DNA from: Spirochaetales bacterium
GTDB taxonomy: Bacteria; Spirochaetota; Spirochaetia; DTKZ01
Length of the DNA: 10,892 nt
Assembly: GCA_017998025.1 (NCBI GenBank)
Contig: JAGODW010000027.1
Location: 1-10,892, forward strand
Direction: 5' to 3'
The position numbers and the translations under genes are program-made. Of the stretch, positions 1 through 5,741 are shown piece after piece (within the stretch, counting starts at the first letter, position 1; the number at the start of each line of letters is the position of its first letter). The notes beneath the pieces were generated by a model that made no database searches, was not told where the DNA came from, and saw nothing but the letters and a program-made list of their open reading frames with translations.

Positions 1-2
1 GC

Positions 3-569
3 TTACAGCTCTCGAGCATCGAAGTTTCCGGGGAGTATATTTTTCTGTACGATCCTGTAAACACCTACGTGGAGGGACGAATTAAAGATGATGACCTGAT
101 GCAGCTTATTTCCCGAATTCCTTCCCGGCGTAAAGTCGTGCTTCTCGACTCCTGTAACTCCGGAGGATTCATCGGGGACTTTCCCGGGGTTGAAGCTATT
201 CCCGAAGATTACACAGGAAAAAAGGAAGATTATCTCGCTGCGGCTCAGGAAGCCTTTGTAAAGTACTTTGCCAATGTCGATGAGGGAGACATTCCCTATA
301 CGGAAGCGGTGGTACTAGCCGCTGCAGGAGCACCGGAAAACTCGTACGAAAGTACGGATATGGAGCATGGAGTGTTCACCTACTTCCTCCTCAAAACTCC
401 CCGAAAGGCGGATAAAAATGACGACGGCTGGATCACAACCCTTGAAGCGTACAGCTACACTCGGCGTGAAATACAGGATCATTTCAACAGTTCTGTTCCT
501 TCAGAGGATAAATTTCTTCCCCGGATATCAGGAGGCCCGTTAGATATTGTTCTCTTTGAGTCAGATTAA
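3..569 (+). CDS. Caspase-like (peptidase C14 family) protein, C-terminal part
   Basis: The reading frame is open from the left edge, so the gene begins upstream; a GTG at 69 is internal, because the residues before it (VSGEYIFLYDPVN) fit the family fold. The visible 188 residues carry the caspase catalytic-cysteine strand and motif VVLLDSCNSGGF, with the Cys codon at 153-155. The partner His (usually in a GHG motif about 45-60 residues earlier) would lie just outside the window. Near the C-terminus HGVFTYFLL is the typical large/small-subunit element of bacterial C14 proteins. It is followed by a canonical 12-residue EF-hand-type loop, DKNDDGWITTLE (411-446), which has Asp/Asn ligands at 1, 3 and 5, Gly at 6 and Glu at 12. 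This suggests a Ca2+-responsive cysteine protease of the orthocaspase type with basic or acidic P1 preference unknown. No transmembrane segment is seen in this part; N-terminal domains and cell location are unknown. The family call is firm, the physiological role is not. Confidence 0.85.
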   Translation, partial: LQLSSIEVSGEYIFLYDPVNTYVEGRIKDDDLMQLISRIPSRRKVVLLDSCNSGGFIGDFPGVEAIPEDYTGKKEDYLAAAQEAFVKYFANVDEGDIPYTEAVVLAAAGAPENSYESTDMEHGVFTYFLLKTPRKADKNDDGWITTLEAYSYTRREIQDHFNSSVPSEDKFLPRISGGPLDIVLFESD

Positions 570-573
570 GATT

Positions 574-616
574 CTACATTTTTGTATGTATTATATTATT
601 TACCTACATTTTTGTT
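574..616 (+). promoter_or_regulatory. Pair of 12-bp repeats 30 bp apart, candidate activator binding sites upstream of amtB
   Basis: CTACATTTTTGT occurs at 574-585 and again at 604-615, exactly 30 bp apart (close to three helical turns). The first copy sits in a perfect dyad, TACA-N4-TGTA (575-586); the second is the same dyad with one changed base (TACA-N4-TGTT). They lie about 150-195 bp upstream of the inferred sigma-54 transcription start near 768, the distance usual for enhancer sites of NtrC-type bacterial enhancer-binding proteins. The sequence does not match the enterobacterial NtrC consensus (GCAC-N7-GTGC), so which protein binds is unknown. They could also belong to the end of the upstream caspase gene, but no terminator hairpin with a U-run is seen there. 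The rest of 617-741 holds only a weak inverted repeat (CTTTTC at 682-687 with GAAAAG at 701-706). Confidence 0.45.
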
Positions 617-741
617 GCTTTTAAGGAAAGTCTCTACAAAGCCGTAGGATCAGGGTGCATTATTTCGACTGAACACTAATTCTTTTCCTGCTCTGGAATA
701 GAAAAGGAGCCCTGCTTCTTTCATTGATATTCTTTTTAAGC

Positions 742-757
742 TGGCATGTTTATTGCT
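742..757 (+). promoter_or_regulatory. Sigma-54 (-24/-12) promoter of the amtB-glnK operon
   Basis: The sequence TGGCATG-N4-TTGCT agrees with the sigma-54 consensus TGGCAYG-N4-TTGCW at every defined position. The GG of the -24 element is at 743-744 and the GC of the -12 element at 755-756, which places the transcription start near 768. This leaves a leader of about 35 nt before the amtB ATG at 803. Sigma-54 control of amtB-glnK by an NtrC-like activator under nitrogen limitation is established in many bacteria, and the position here fits that pattern exactly. Confidence 0.9.
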
Positions 758-791
758 AATCCAATCCTCAATGTACTTCAACAGAATATCC

Positions 792-797
792 AGGAGG
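792..797 (+). promoter_or_regulatory. Ribosome binding site that fixes the amtB start
   Basis: A full AGGAGG lies 5 nt before ATG 803. An in-frame ATG at 746 would fall inside the -24 element of the sigma-54 promoter and upstream of the inferred transcript start, so it cannot be used from that promoter. The Shine-Dalgarno sequence therefore decides for 803. Confidence 0.85.
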
Positions 798-802
798 ATT
801 GT

Positions 803-2128
803 ATGAATGAACTTTCTGCAAAAGTTGCCATGGACACACTCTGGGTTCTTCTCACAGGCTTTTTAGTTTTCTTTATGAACCTGGGATTCGCCATGGTGGA
901 ATCGGGTCTATGCCGGGCCAAGAATACGGTAAATATTCTGGCAAAGAATTTTATCGTTTTCGGAATCTCTTCCATCGCGTATTATCTTTTGGGATTCGGA
1001 CTGATGTTCGGGAACGGGACTCCCCTGTTAGGAACCGAAGGGTTGTTTGCCTTGACAGGAGCAGACAATAGTCCTGCGACCGGGGAAGCATACAAAGGTG
1101 CCTATACAGCCCTTAGCTGGACCGGGGTTCCTCTGGCAGCAAAGTTTTTCTTTCAGCTGGTATTCTGTGGAACAGCCGCTACCATCGTATCCGGTGCTGT
1201 AGCCGAACGGATCCAGTTTAAAGCCTTTGTATTCTTTTCGATAATTATTGCCACTGTAATATATCCTATCGGTGGACACTGGATCTGGGGAGGCGGCTGG
1301 CTTGCATCTCTAGGAATGTTCGACTTTGCCGGTTCTACTGTAGTACATTCCGTGGGAGGATGGAGCGCCCTGGCAGGAATCCTCCTATTAGGACCCCGGA
1401 TCGGAAAATATAAGCCCGATGGATCAGTTAAACCCATCTATGGACATAACCTGTCCCTGGCCACTCTTGGCGTGTTTGTGCTGTGGTTCGGATGGTTCGG
1501 TTTTAATCCCGGCTCCACAATGGCTTTAAATCCGGAAGCCATTACCCATATCGCCCTTACTACCAATACCGCTGCAGCAGCTGCCTCCATCTCAGCAACC
1601 ATAACCGCATGGCTCCTTCTGGGAAAACCCGATTTATCCATGATACTGAACGGTTGCCTTGCAGGCCTTGTGGCCATCACCGCGCCCTGCGCCTTTGTAA
1701 GCGTTCCTGTTTCACTGGTGATCGGCCTTATCGCTGGTATTCTTGTGGTTGTATCGGTTCTCTTCTTCGATAAACTCAAGATTGATGATCCGGTAGGGGC
1801 CCTTTCCGTACACCTGGTCAACGGCATCTTTGGCACACTGTCTGTGGGATTATTTGCAGACAAAAAAGTTGCCGCCCGAATCGGCACTGACGGAGAGGCC
1901 CTTACCAATGGGCTATTGATAGGGGGCGGATTCCATCAGCTGGAAATACAGCTTCTCGGAGCAGCAGCAGTCGGAGCTTTTGTATTTACCATAGCGCTAA
2001 TCGGGTGGGCTTTGTTGAAAGCAACCACAGGCATACGGGTAAGCAGGGATGAAGAGTTGATGGGTCTGGACATTGGAGAACATGGAATGGAAGCCTATAA
2101 CGGGTTCCAGATTTTTACAAACATGTAA
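803..2128 (+). CDS. amtB: Ammonium channel AmtB
   Basis: This 441-residue inner-membrane protein conducts NH3/NH4+ into the cell. It has the full Amt/Mep layout: an N-terminal FVFFMN-like helix ending in [14 protein letters not shown], the pore-lining segment [22 protein letters not shown], the family signature around [19 protein letters not shown], and the twin pore histidines at about H182 (VHSVGG) and H337 (SVHLVNG). The cytoplasmic tail ends in [15 protein letters not shown], the conserved C-terminal region that relays PII gating. About 11 transmembrane helices are expected, and the hydrophobic pattern agrees. The start at 803 is chosen from the AGGAGG and from the sigma-54 promoter that overlaps the longer reading frame. 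The PII gene follows after 11 nt, the common amtB-glnK order. The short N-terminus before the first helix ([12 protein letters not shown]) means there is no obvious long signal peptide. No odd substitutions were noticed at the pore. Confidence 0.96.
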   Translation: MNELSAKVAMDTLWVLLTGFLVFFMNLGFAMVESGLCRAKNTVNILAKNFIVFGISSIAYYLLGFGLMFGNGTPLLGTEGLFALTGADNSPATGEAYKGAYTALSWTGVPLAAKFFFQLVFCGTAATIVSGAVAERIQFKAFVFFSIIIATVIYPIGGHWIWGGGWLASLGMFDFAGSTVVHSVGGWSALAGILLLGPRIGKYKPDGSVKPIYGHNLSLATLGVFVLWFGWFGFNPGSTMALNPEAITHIALTTNTAAAAASISATITAWLLLGKPDLSMILNGCLAGLVAITAPCAFVSVPVSLVIGLIAGILVVVSVLFFDKLKIDDPVGALSVHLVNGIFGTLSVGLFADKKVAARIGTDGEALTNGLLIGGGFHQLEIQLLGAAAVGAFVFTIALIGWALLKATTGIRVSRDEELMGLDIGEHGMEAYNGFQIFTNM

Positions 2129-2139
2129 GGAAGGTTTGT

Positions 2140-2481
2140 ATGAAACTGATTATTGCTTACATTCAACCCCATAAGTTGAACGATGTAAAACAGGCCCTAT
2201 ACAAGCGGGAAATTTATAAAATATCCGTCACCAACGCTTTAGGCTGTGGACAGCAGAAAGGGTACCATGAATCGTACCGGGGGGTAGACGAAGAGGTGAA
2301 TCTGCTAAAAAAAGTACGGGTCGAAATCGCTGTAAATGACGGATACGTGAAGCCCACCATTGAAGGGATTATAGACGGTGCCCGGACAGGTGAAATTGGC
2401 GACGGAAAGATTTTCATCCTGCCTTTAGAGGAATGCATCCGTATCCGCACAGGAGAAACGGGCAAAGATGCAATCGGGTAG
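2140..2481 (+). CDS. glnK: PII nitrogen regulatory protein (GlnK/GlnB family)
   Basis: This is a 113-residue trimeric PII signal protein expected to bind ATP/ADP and 2-oxoglutarate and to plug AmtB when nitrogen is plentiful. The T-loop region [14 protein letters not shown] contains Gln39, Lys40 and Tyr46 as in enterobacterial PII. Lys58, the B-loop [10 protein letters not shown] (about 83-92) and the C-loop Arg pair in RIRTGE are all present, so nucleotide binding should be intact. The notable difference is residue 51, the Tyr that is uridylylated or adenylylated in classical GlnB/GlnK: here the sequence reads VDEEV and position 51 is Glu. The protein belongs to the subfamily with LGCGQQ...YRGV..EVNLLKK, known from other amtB-linked PII genes (recalled from family knowledge, not searched). 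The start follows GGAAGG with good spacing. It is co-transcribed with amtB from the sigma-54 promoter; the symbol glnK is given from context. Confidence 0.93.
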   Translation: MKLIIAYIQPHKLNDVKQALYKREIYKISVTNALGCGQQKGYHESYRGVDEEVNLLKKVRVEIAVNDGYVKPTIEGIIDGARTGEIGDGKIFILPLEECIRIRTGETGKDAIG

Positions 2482-2542
2482 GAAACAATTTCAGCATGTG
2501 CCTGCCTTTAAGGGTGTATTTATGAATACGTGTGACAGACTG

Positions 2543-2566
2543 GAGGGACCCCTAACGGGGTTCCTC
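2543..2566 (+). terminator. Hairpin closing the amtB-glnK operon (weak U-tract)
   Basis: A 10-bp stem (GAGGGACCCC with GGGGTTCCTC, one G-T wobble) encloses a TAAC loop, 61 bp after the PII stop codon. It is followed by AATTAAAAGAATATTT rather than a clean run of T, so it may be a weak intrinsic terminator or a 3'-end stabilising hairpin. Between the PII stop and this stem there is also a short inverted repeat, GTATT-N4-AATAC (2516-2529), of unknown meaning. Confidence 0.55.
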
Positions 2567-2604
2567 AATTAAAAGAATATTTCCTCCTACTTTACAGAAA
2601 ATGG

Positions 2605-2613
2605 TGGTATACT
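2605..2613 (+). promoter_or_regulatory. Extended -10 promoter for the small gene at 2621, leaderless arrangement
   Basis: TG-G-TATACT is an extended -10 element (hexamer 2608-2613) that ends 7 nt before ATG 2621. The transcript would therefore start at or within one base of the ATG. No -35 box of quality is seen at 16-18 bp, and there is no Shine-Dalgarno sequence before the ATG; both fit a leaderless mRNA from an extended -10 promoter. Confidence 0.45.
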
Positions 2614-2620
2614 ATCCGGT

Positions 2621-2845
2621 ATGGCAGCATCTCCTCGGGAACGGCACAGTATCCCTAAAAGCCGTAAACAGGTTCTTTTAAAGGAACTGGGACAGATAGC
2701 AGGTTTGCTGGCAGAAGAAAATCTGGAGTTTCTTAAGCACCAGGCAGAAGTACTCCTCCATACTGCCCGTATGGGGCCTTTACAAACAAGGATGGACGAT
2801 CCACCTACCAAGACCCTCAATAAGCAAGAGCCGATGGAACTCTAG
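2621..2845 (+). CDS. Small helical hypothetical protein, 74 residues
   Basis: I do not recognise this protein. It has a basic N-terminus (PRERHSIPKSRKQ), then a leucine- and glutamate-rich stretch from about residue 20 to 50 (LLKELGQIAGLLAEENLEFL and onwards to LLHTARMG) that should form one or two amphipathic helices, and a polar tail. There is no signal peptide, membrane segment or cysteine pair, so it is probably cytosolic. The gene stands alone between the amtB-glnK hairpin and the convergent aroG, with 29 bp to the aroG stop. Support for it being real is the promoter-like -10 box placed 7 nt before the ATG and the protein-like composition. Against it are the lack of a ribosome binding site and its short length; the overlapping minus-strand frame at 2587-2820 has no promoter or recognisable product and is less plausible. 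Confidence 0.5.
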   Translation: MAASPRERHSIPKSRKQVLLKELGQIAGLLAEENLEFLKHQAEVLLHTARMGPLQTRMDDPPTKTLNKQEPMEL

Positions 2846-2880
2846 CAGTATACTGTCCTCAAGAATGTGTAATCTTACAC
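2846..2880. repeat. Two short palindromes at the junction of convergent genes
   Basis: CAGTATACTG (2846-2855) starts directly after the stop codon of the small gene and is a perfect 10-bp palindrome. GTGTAA-TC-TTACAC (2867-2880) is a perfect 6-bp inverted repeat that includes the aroG stop codon. Neither is followed by a T-run, so they are poor terminators. They could be incidental or protein binding sites. Confidence 0.3.
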
Positions 2881-3915
2881 TGCCTGGTATGCTTCCAGGA
2901 GAAGGCGTTCCGTTTCTTCCCATCCAATACAGGCATCGGTGACAGAAACTCCATACTTTAGAGTAGAAAGATCCTTCGGTATCTCCTGATTTCCTTCAAA
3001 TAGGTTGCTTTCCAGCATGAATCCGATGAGAGAATCCCTCCCCCGAATCTTCTGATCCAGAAAAGCTTGAAACACGCGGGCCTGACGGGCATGCTGTCTT
3101 CCCGAGTTCATATGGCTGCAATCCACGACAACTGCCCGGGGTAATCCTGCTTTTTTTAAGAGTTCTTCCGCCTTTTCCACGTTCTCCTCATAGTAATTCG
3201 GCCCCAATCTCCCGCCCCGGAGAATCAGGTGAATTTGTTCATTCCCTTTTGTCCGCAGGATGGAAGTCATCCCCTCCTGATCAATACCAATGAAACAATG
3301 GGGACAAAGAGAACTGGTCATTGCATTTATGGCAGAATCGAGGGTCCCGTCCGTCCCATTCTTAAACCCAACCGGCATGGATAATCCACTGGCCATTTCC
3401 CGATGGATCTGGGATTCCGTTGTTCGAGCTCCGATGGAAGCCCAGGAGAGTAGATCGGTAATATACTGAGGAACAATAGGGTCCAGCATTTCACTTCCCG
3501 CAGGAAGCCCCAGCTCTGTGATGGCTAAAAGCAACTTGCGTGCTACCCGTAATCCTTTAGGGATATCGGCCGAACCATCCAGATTCGGATCAAATATCAT
3601 CCCCCGCCATCCAAGGGCAGTTCGGGGTTTTTCAAAATACACCCGCATTACTATATATACTTTGTCTAATACTTTATTCCGCAATGCTGCAAGCCTCTGT
3701 GCATAGTCCAGAGCAGCTATGGGATCATGGATCGAGCAGGGGCCTACGATAGCGAGAATACGCGGATCTTTTCCTTCGATAATTTTCCCAATGGTTTCAC
3801 GACCCTCTACTACTGTTTCGTTGGCCTTTTCCGTCATAGGAAACTCCTCTTTCAGTTGCCGAGGAGGCACGAGGGGGGCGGATGAGATGATCCGCAGGTC
3901 GTTGGTATTTCTCAT
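2875..3915 (-). CDS. aroG: 3-deoxy-7-phosphoheptulonate (DAHP) synthase, class I AroF/AroG/AroH type
   Basis: The enzyme condenses phosphoenolpyruvate with erythrose 4-phosphate, the first step of the shikimate pathway to aromatic amino acids. The 346 residues align from end to end with the E. coli AroG family: DLRIISSAPLVPP at the start, GPCSIHD, RVYFEKPRTALGWRGMI, ARKLLL, GARTTESQIHREMASGLS followed by PVGFKNGTDGT, HLILRGG, DCSHMNS, LESNLFEGNQ and TDACIGWEETERLL. The four metal ligands known in AroG are all conserved (Cys60 of GPCS, His of CSHMN, Glu of LESN, Asp of TDACIG). The start at 3915 (MRNTNDLRI) matches the family N-terminus; an upstream in-frame ATG at 4020 would run through the neighbouring gene and adds unrelated residues. 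No Shine-Dalgarno sequence precedes 3915, but a -10 box does. Which amino acid feedback-inhibits it (Phe, Tyr or Trp) cannot be told here, so the symbol marks the family only. Confidence 0.95.
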   Translation of the reverse strand: MRNTNDLRIISSAPLVPPRQLKEEFPMTEKANETVVEGRETIGKIIEGKDPRILAIVGPCSIHDPIAALDYAQRLAALRNKVLDKVYIVMRVYFEKPRTALGWRGMIFDPNLDGSADIPKGLRVARKLLLAITELGLPAGSEMLDPIVPQYITDLLSWASIGARTTESQIHREMASGLSMPVGFKNGTDGTLDSAINAMTSSLCPHCFIGIDQEGMTSILRTKGNEQIHLILRGGRLGPNYYEENVEKAEELLKKAGLPRAVVVDCSHMNSGRQHARQARVFQAFLDQKIRGRDSLIGFMLESNLFEGNQEIPKDLSTLKYGVSVTDACIGWEETERLLLEAYQAV

Positions 3916-3921
3916 ACTTCT

Positions 3922-3950
3922 ATTATGCCACGAAGCGAAACACAGGACAA
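3922..3950 (-). promoter_or_regulatory. Promoter of the DAHP synthase gene, leaderless arrangement
   Basis: Read on the minus strand: TTGTCC (3950-3945; four of six matches to TTGACA), a 17-bp spacer ending in TG-G, then CATAAT (3927-3922; five of six matches to TATAAT), followed by 6 nt and the ATG at 3915. Transcription should begin at or next to the start codon. The -35 box overlaps that of the divergent MFS gene. Confidence 0.55.
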
Positions 3951-3972
3951 CAGGCCAGAATCGTGCTAAGAT
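3944..3972 (+). promoter_or_regulatory. Promoter of the MFS transporter gene, leaderless arrangement
   Basis: AGGACA (3944-3949; four of six matches to TTGACA), a 17-bp spacer whose end gives an extended -10 TG-C, then TAAGAT (3967-3972), followed by 7 nt and ATG 3980. No Shine-Dalgarno sequence is present. Five bases of the -35 box (3945-3949) are shared with the opposite-strand -35 box of the DAHP synthase gene, so two polymerases could hardly occupy both promoters at once. Confidence 0.5.
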
Positions 3973-3979
3973 CCTGCTC

Positions 3980-5221
3980 ATGTTCCCTATGCACGTACTT
4001 TTTGTATTAGGATTCAGCACTGCCTGTTCCCTCTTAGGGGATGCTACCCTCTATACAGTGCTTCCAACACATACGGCAGACGCGGGAATCGCCCTATCTT
4101 CCGTAGGGCTCATGCTGGGAATGAATCGAGCTGTGCGTATCCTTTTCAATAATCTGTTAGGGTATGCGAACGATAGATGGCCCAAAAAGACGCTATATAT
4201 CGGATCCCTCTGCCTCGGGGCTCTCTCTACCCTACTCTATGCCACAGGAGGAGGGTTTTCCCTTTTGCTTCTGGGGCGGGTACTCTGGGGCATTTCCTGG
4301 TCCGGTATCTGGGTAGGAGGCACAACCATCCTATTGGAATCAATACACGAATCAAAGCAGGGGAAAATTCTGGGGTTCTATCAGACATGGTTCTTTTTAG
4401 GTACAGCTTTTGGAGCCCTATTAGGAGGATACCTCACGGACCGGATCGGGTACAGGTTTACCATGCTTGTCGGGGGAGGTGTTACAGCCTTCGGTGCCCT
4501 AGTTGCCGGGTTGTTCCTCTCTTCTCCGGTATCCGGAATCTCTAAATCCCAGAGCAATTACTCCAGGGCTCTGGACCCTACTTCGAAGGAACAATTGAAA
4601 ACGCCTGACAAACGGCTAAACCGGCTTAAACTCTGGACATCCGCCGCAACCTACGGGATAAATCGATTTGTCTTTTCCGGTATATTATCTGCTACCCTGG
4701 CAATCTTCGTCCGGGATTCATATCAAACTCTCCTCGGGATCGCTACGTTCACCGGTATTTTATCCGCCGCAAGAACGGTTATTAGCATGGTATGTGCCCC
4801 GATTGCTGGCTGGCTTGCTGACAGAACCCGGCGTTCCTGGACTTTTTTGCTGGCGTTTCTCTTCCTGGGGTCCGTGGGGATGTTTTTCATGGGAGTAAAG
4901 AGTGTTATTCTTGCTTCCATCGGCATTGTTCTGGGAGCGGCTGCATCAGGCGCCATACAGACCCTTACCACCAACCTGACGGGTTTATATACAATTCCCA
5001 CTAAACGAGGAAGAGATATTGGAATTATGCATACATTCGGCGATGTGGGAAGTGCCCTGGGCCCTATCCTTGCCTATGCAGTTCTTCCCTCGATAGGGAT
5101 CCAGGGAATCTATATGATCAGTGGTATCGCTCTCCTTGTATTTGGAAGTGTTATCTTTCTCGAAAGTATTCTATTGAGGCGTTTTCAAAAATCCACCTTT
5201 CTAACCCGGCGAAATTCGTAA
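3980..5221 (+). CDS. Major facilitator superfamily (MFS) transporter
   Basis: This 413-residue inner-membrane protein has about 12 hydrophobic helices arranged as two halves around a hydrophilic central loop rich in Ser, Lys and Asp (roughly residues 180-220, between FLSSPVSG and LKLWTSA). The first half has the MFS motif A between helices 2 and 3 (LLGYANDRWPKKT), and a related sequence follows helix 5 (GGYLTDRIGYRF). The second half repeats motif A as PIAGWLADRTRRSW. The helix 4 region RVLWGISWSGIW fits motif B. The substrate cannot be read from the sequence; drug efflux or small-metabolite transport are both possible. The start at 3980 is chosen because a -10 box lies 7 nt upstream and the first helix begins soon after; ATG 3989 is the alternative. 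The longer frame from 3719 lies antisense to the DAHP synthase gene and is rejected. Divergent pairing with aroG might point to an aromatic compound, but that is only a guess. Confidence 0.88.
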   Translation: MFPMHVLFVLGFSTACSLLGDATLYTVLPTHTADAGIALSSVGLMLGMNRAVRILFNNLLGYANDRWPKKTLYIGSLCLGALSTLLYATGGGFSLLLLGRVLWGISWSGIWVGGTTILLESIHESKQGKILGFYQTWFFLGTAFGALLGGYLTDRIGYRFTMLVGGGVTAFGALVAGLFLSSPVSGISKSQSNYSRALDPTSKEQLKTPDKRLNRLKLWTSAATYGINRFVFSGILSATLAIFVRDSYQTLLGIATFTGILSAARTVISMVCAPIAGWLADRTRRSWTFLLAFLFLGSVGMFFMGVKSVILASIGIVLGAAASGAIQTLTTNLTGLYTIPTKRGRDIGIMHTFGDVGSALGPILAYAVLPSIGIQGIYMISGIALLVFGSVIFLESILLRRFQKSTFLTRRNS

Positions 5222-5245
5222 TCCATTATATTGAAAGAGTCTCTA

Positions 5246-5275
5246 TTGACAAACACTCCCCGGTGATTCAACACT
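5246..5275 (+). promoter_or_regulatory. Candidate promoter of the fucU-yesNM operon
   Basis: A perfect -35 box, TTGACA (5246-5251), is followed at 18 bp only by a poor -10 match (AACACT, 5270-5275). A strong -35 with a weak -10 fits a promoter that needs an activator. The octamer TATTGAMA occurs twice, at 5229-5236 and 5244-5251 (the second overlapping the -35 box), 15 bp apart, and could be part of a regulator site, for example for the AraC-type YesN encoded in the same operon. No terminator is visible after the MFS gene, so some read-through into this operon is possible. Confidence 0.4.
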
Positions 5276-5311
5276 GTAGACAAGCATAAACTAGAAGAGA
5301 AGGAGAGGAAT

Positions 5312-5734
5312 ATGCTGATCGGCATACCTCCGGTAATTGGGCCGGATCTTTTAAATGCGCTTTACCGTATGGGGCATGGGGATGAAATCGTTCTTGCCGA
5401 TGCCTTTTTTCCCGGGGATTCCTGCAACTCGCGGGTAATCCGTGCAGACGGGCTACGGATCCCACCCCTGCTGGATGGAATTCTTTCCCTGATCAATTTA
5501 GACCCCTATGTGGATCATCCAGTGCTTATGATGCAACCGGTTCCTGGGGATAAACTGGACCCTTCCGTAGAGCAAGCGTACTGGGAAGTGATTGTCCGTC
5601 ATTGGCCGAAGACTCCCCCTATTGGCCGGATTGAGCGGTTTGCTTTTTACGAGAGAGCGCGGAAAGCGTACGCCGTAGTAATGACGGGTGAAACCGTAAC
5701 CTACGGTAATATTATCCTGAAAAAAGGGGTATAG
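5312..5734 (+). CDS. fucU: L-fucose mutarotase, FucU/RbsD family
   Basis: FucU-type proteins interconvert the alpha and beta anomers of L-fucose (and RbsD homologues the pyran forms of ribose) in the cytoplasm, supplying the anomer that the next enzyme or sensor needs. The product is 140 residues, the same length as E. coli FucU, and matches it throughout: ISP/IPPVIGPDLLNAL near the start, the catalytic-His motif MGHGDEIVLADAFFP (His22), VIRADGL, an acidic GDKLDP, and the C-terminal RFAFYERARKAYAVVMTGE and YGNIILKKGV that line the active site. A good Shine-Dalgarno sequence (AAGGAGAGG, 5300-5308) precedes ATG 5312. It is the first gene of a five-gene run, with no fucose isomerase, kinase or aldolase in view, so the physiological sugar may be fucose, rhamnose, ribose or a relative. 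Confidence 0.92.
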   Translation: MLIGIPPVIGPDLLNALYRMGHGDEIVLADAFFPGDSCNSRVIRADGLRIPPLLDGILSLINLDPYVDHPVLMMQPVPGDKLDPSVEQAYWEVIVRHWPKTPPIGRIERFAFYERARKAYAVVMTGETVTYGNIILKKGV

Positions 5735-5741
5735 TCTCAGG

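Noticed and set aside
69..71. GTG as start of the caspase-like gene
   Set aside because: The frame is open to the window edge and the residues before the GTG fit the family, so the gene starts upstream.
682..706. CTTTTC...GAAAAG inverted repeat upstream of amtB as terminator of the caspase gene
   Set aside because: The stem is six AT-rich base pairs with a long loop and no T-run after it; too weak to call.
746..802. Upstream ATG extending AmtB by 19 residues
   Set aside because: The ATG lies inside the -24 element of the sigma-54 promoter and before the inferred transcription start; AGGAGG stands just before ATG 803.
1438..1908. 156-codon minus-strand frame opposite amtB
   Set aside because: It is rich in Arg, Pro, Ser and Thr as expected for the complement of a membrane-protein gene; no promoter, ribosome binding site or recognisable motif.
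2591..2596. TTTACA as a -35 box for the small gene at 2621
   Set aside because: It is only 11 bp from the TATACT -10 box, too short for sigma-70 promoters.
3719..3979. Long N-terminal extension of the MFS protein
   Set aside because: It lies antisense to the well-conserved N-terminal part of the DAHP synthase gene, and the extra residues look like a shadow frame rather than protein.
3916..4020. Longer start for the DAHP synthase
   Set aside because: The extra 35 residues do not match the family N-terminus and would run through the divergent MFS gene start and both promoters.
4177..4545. 122-codon plus-strand frame within the MFS gene
   Set aside because: It is a +1 shadow of the transporter frame, with no recognisable motif and none of the hydrophobic periodicity that the MFS frame itself shows.
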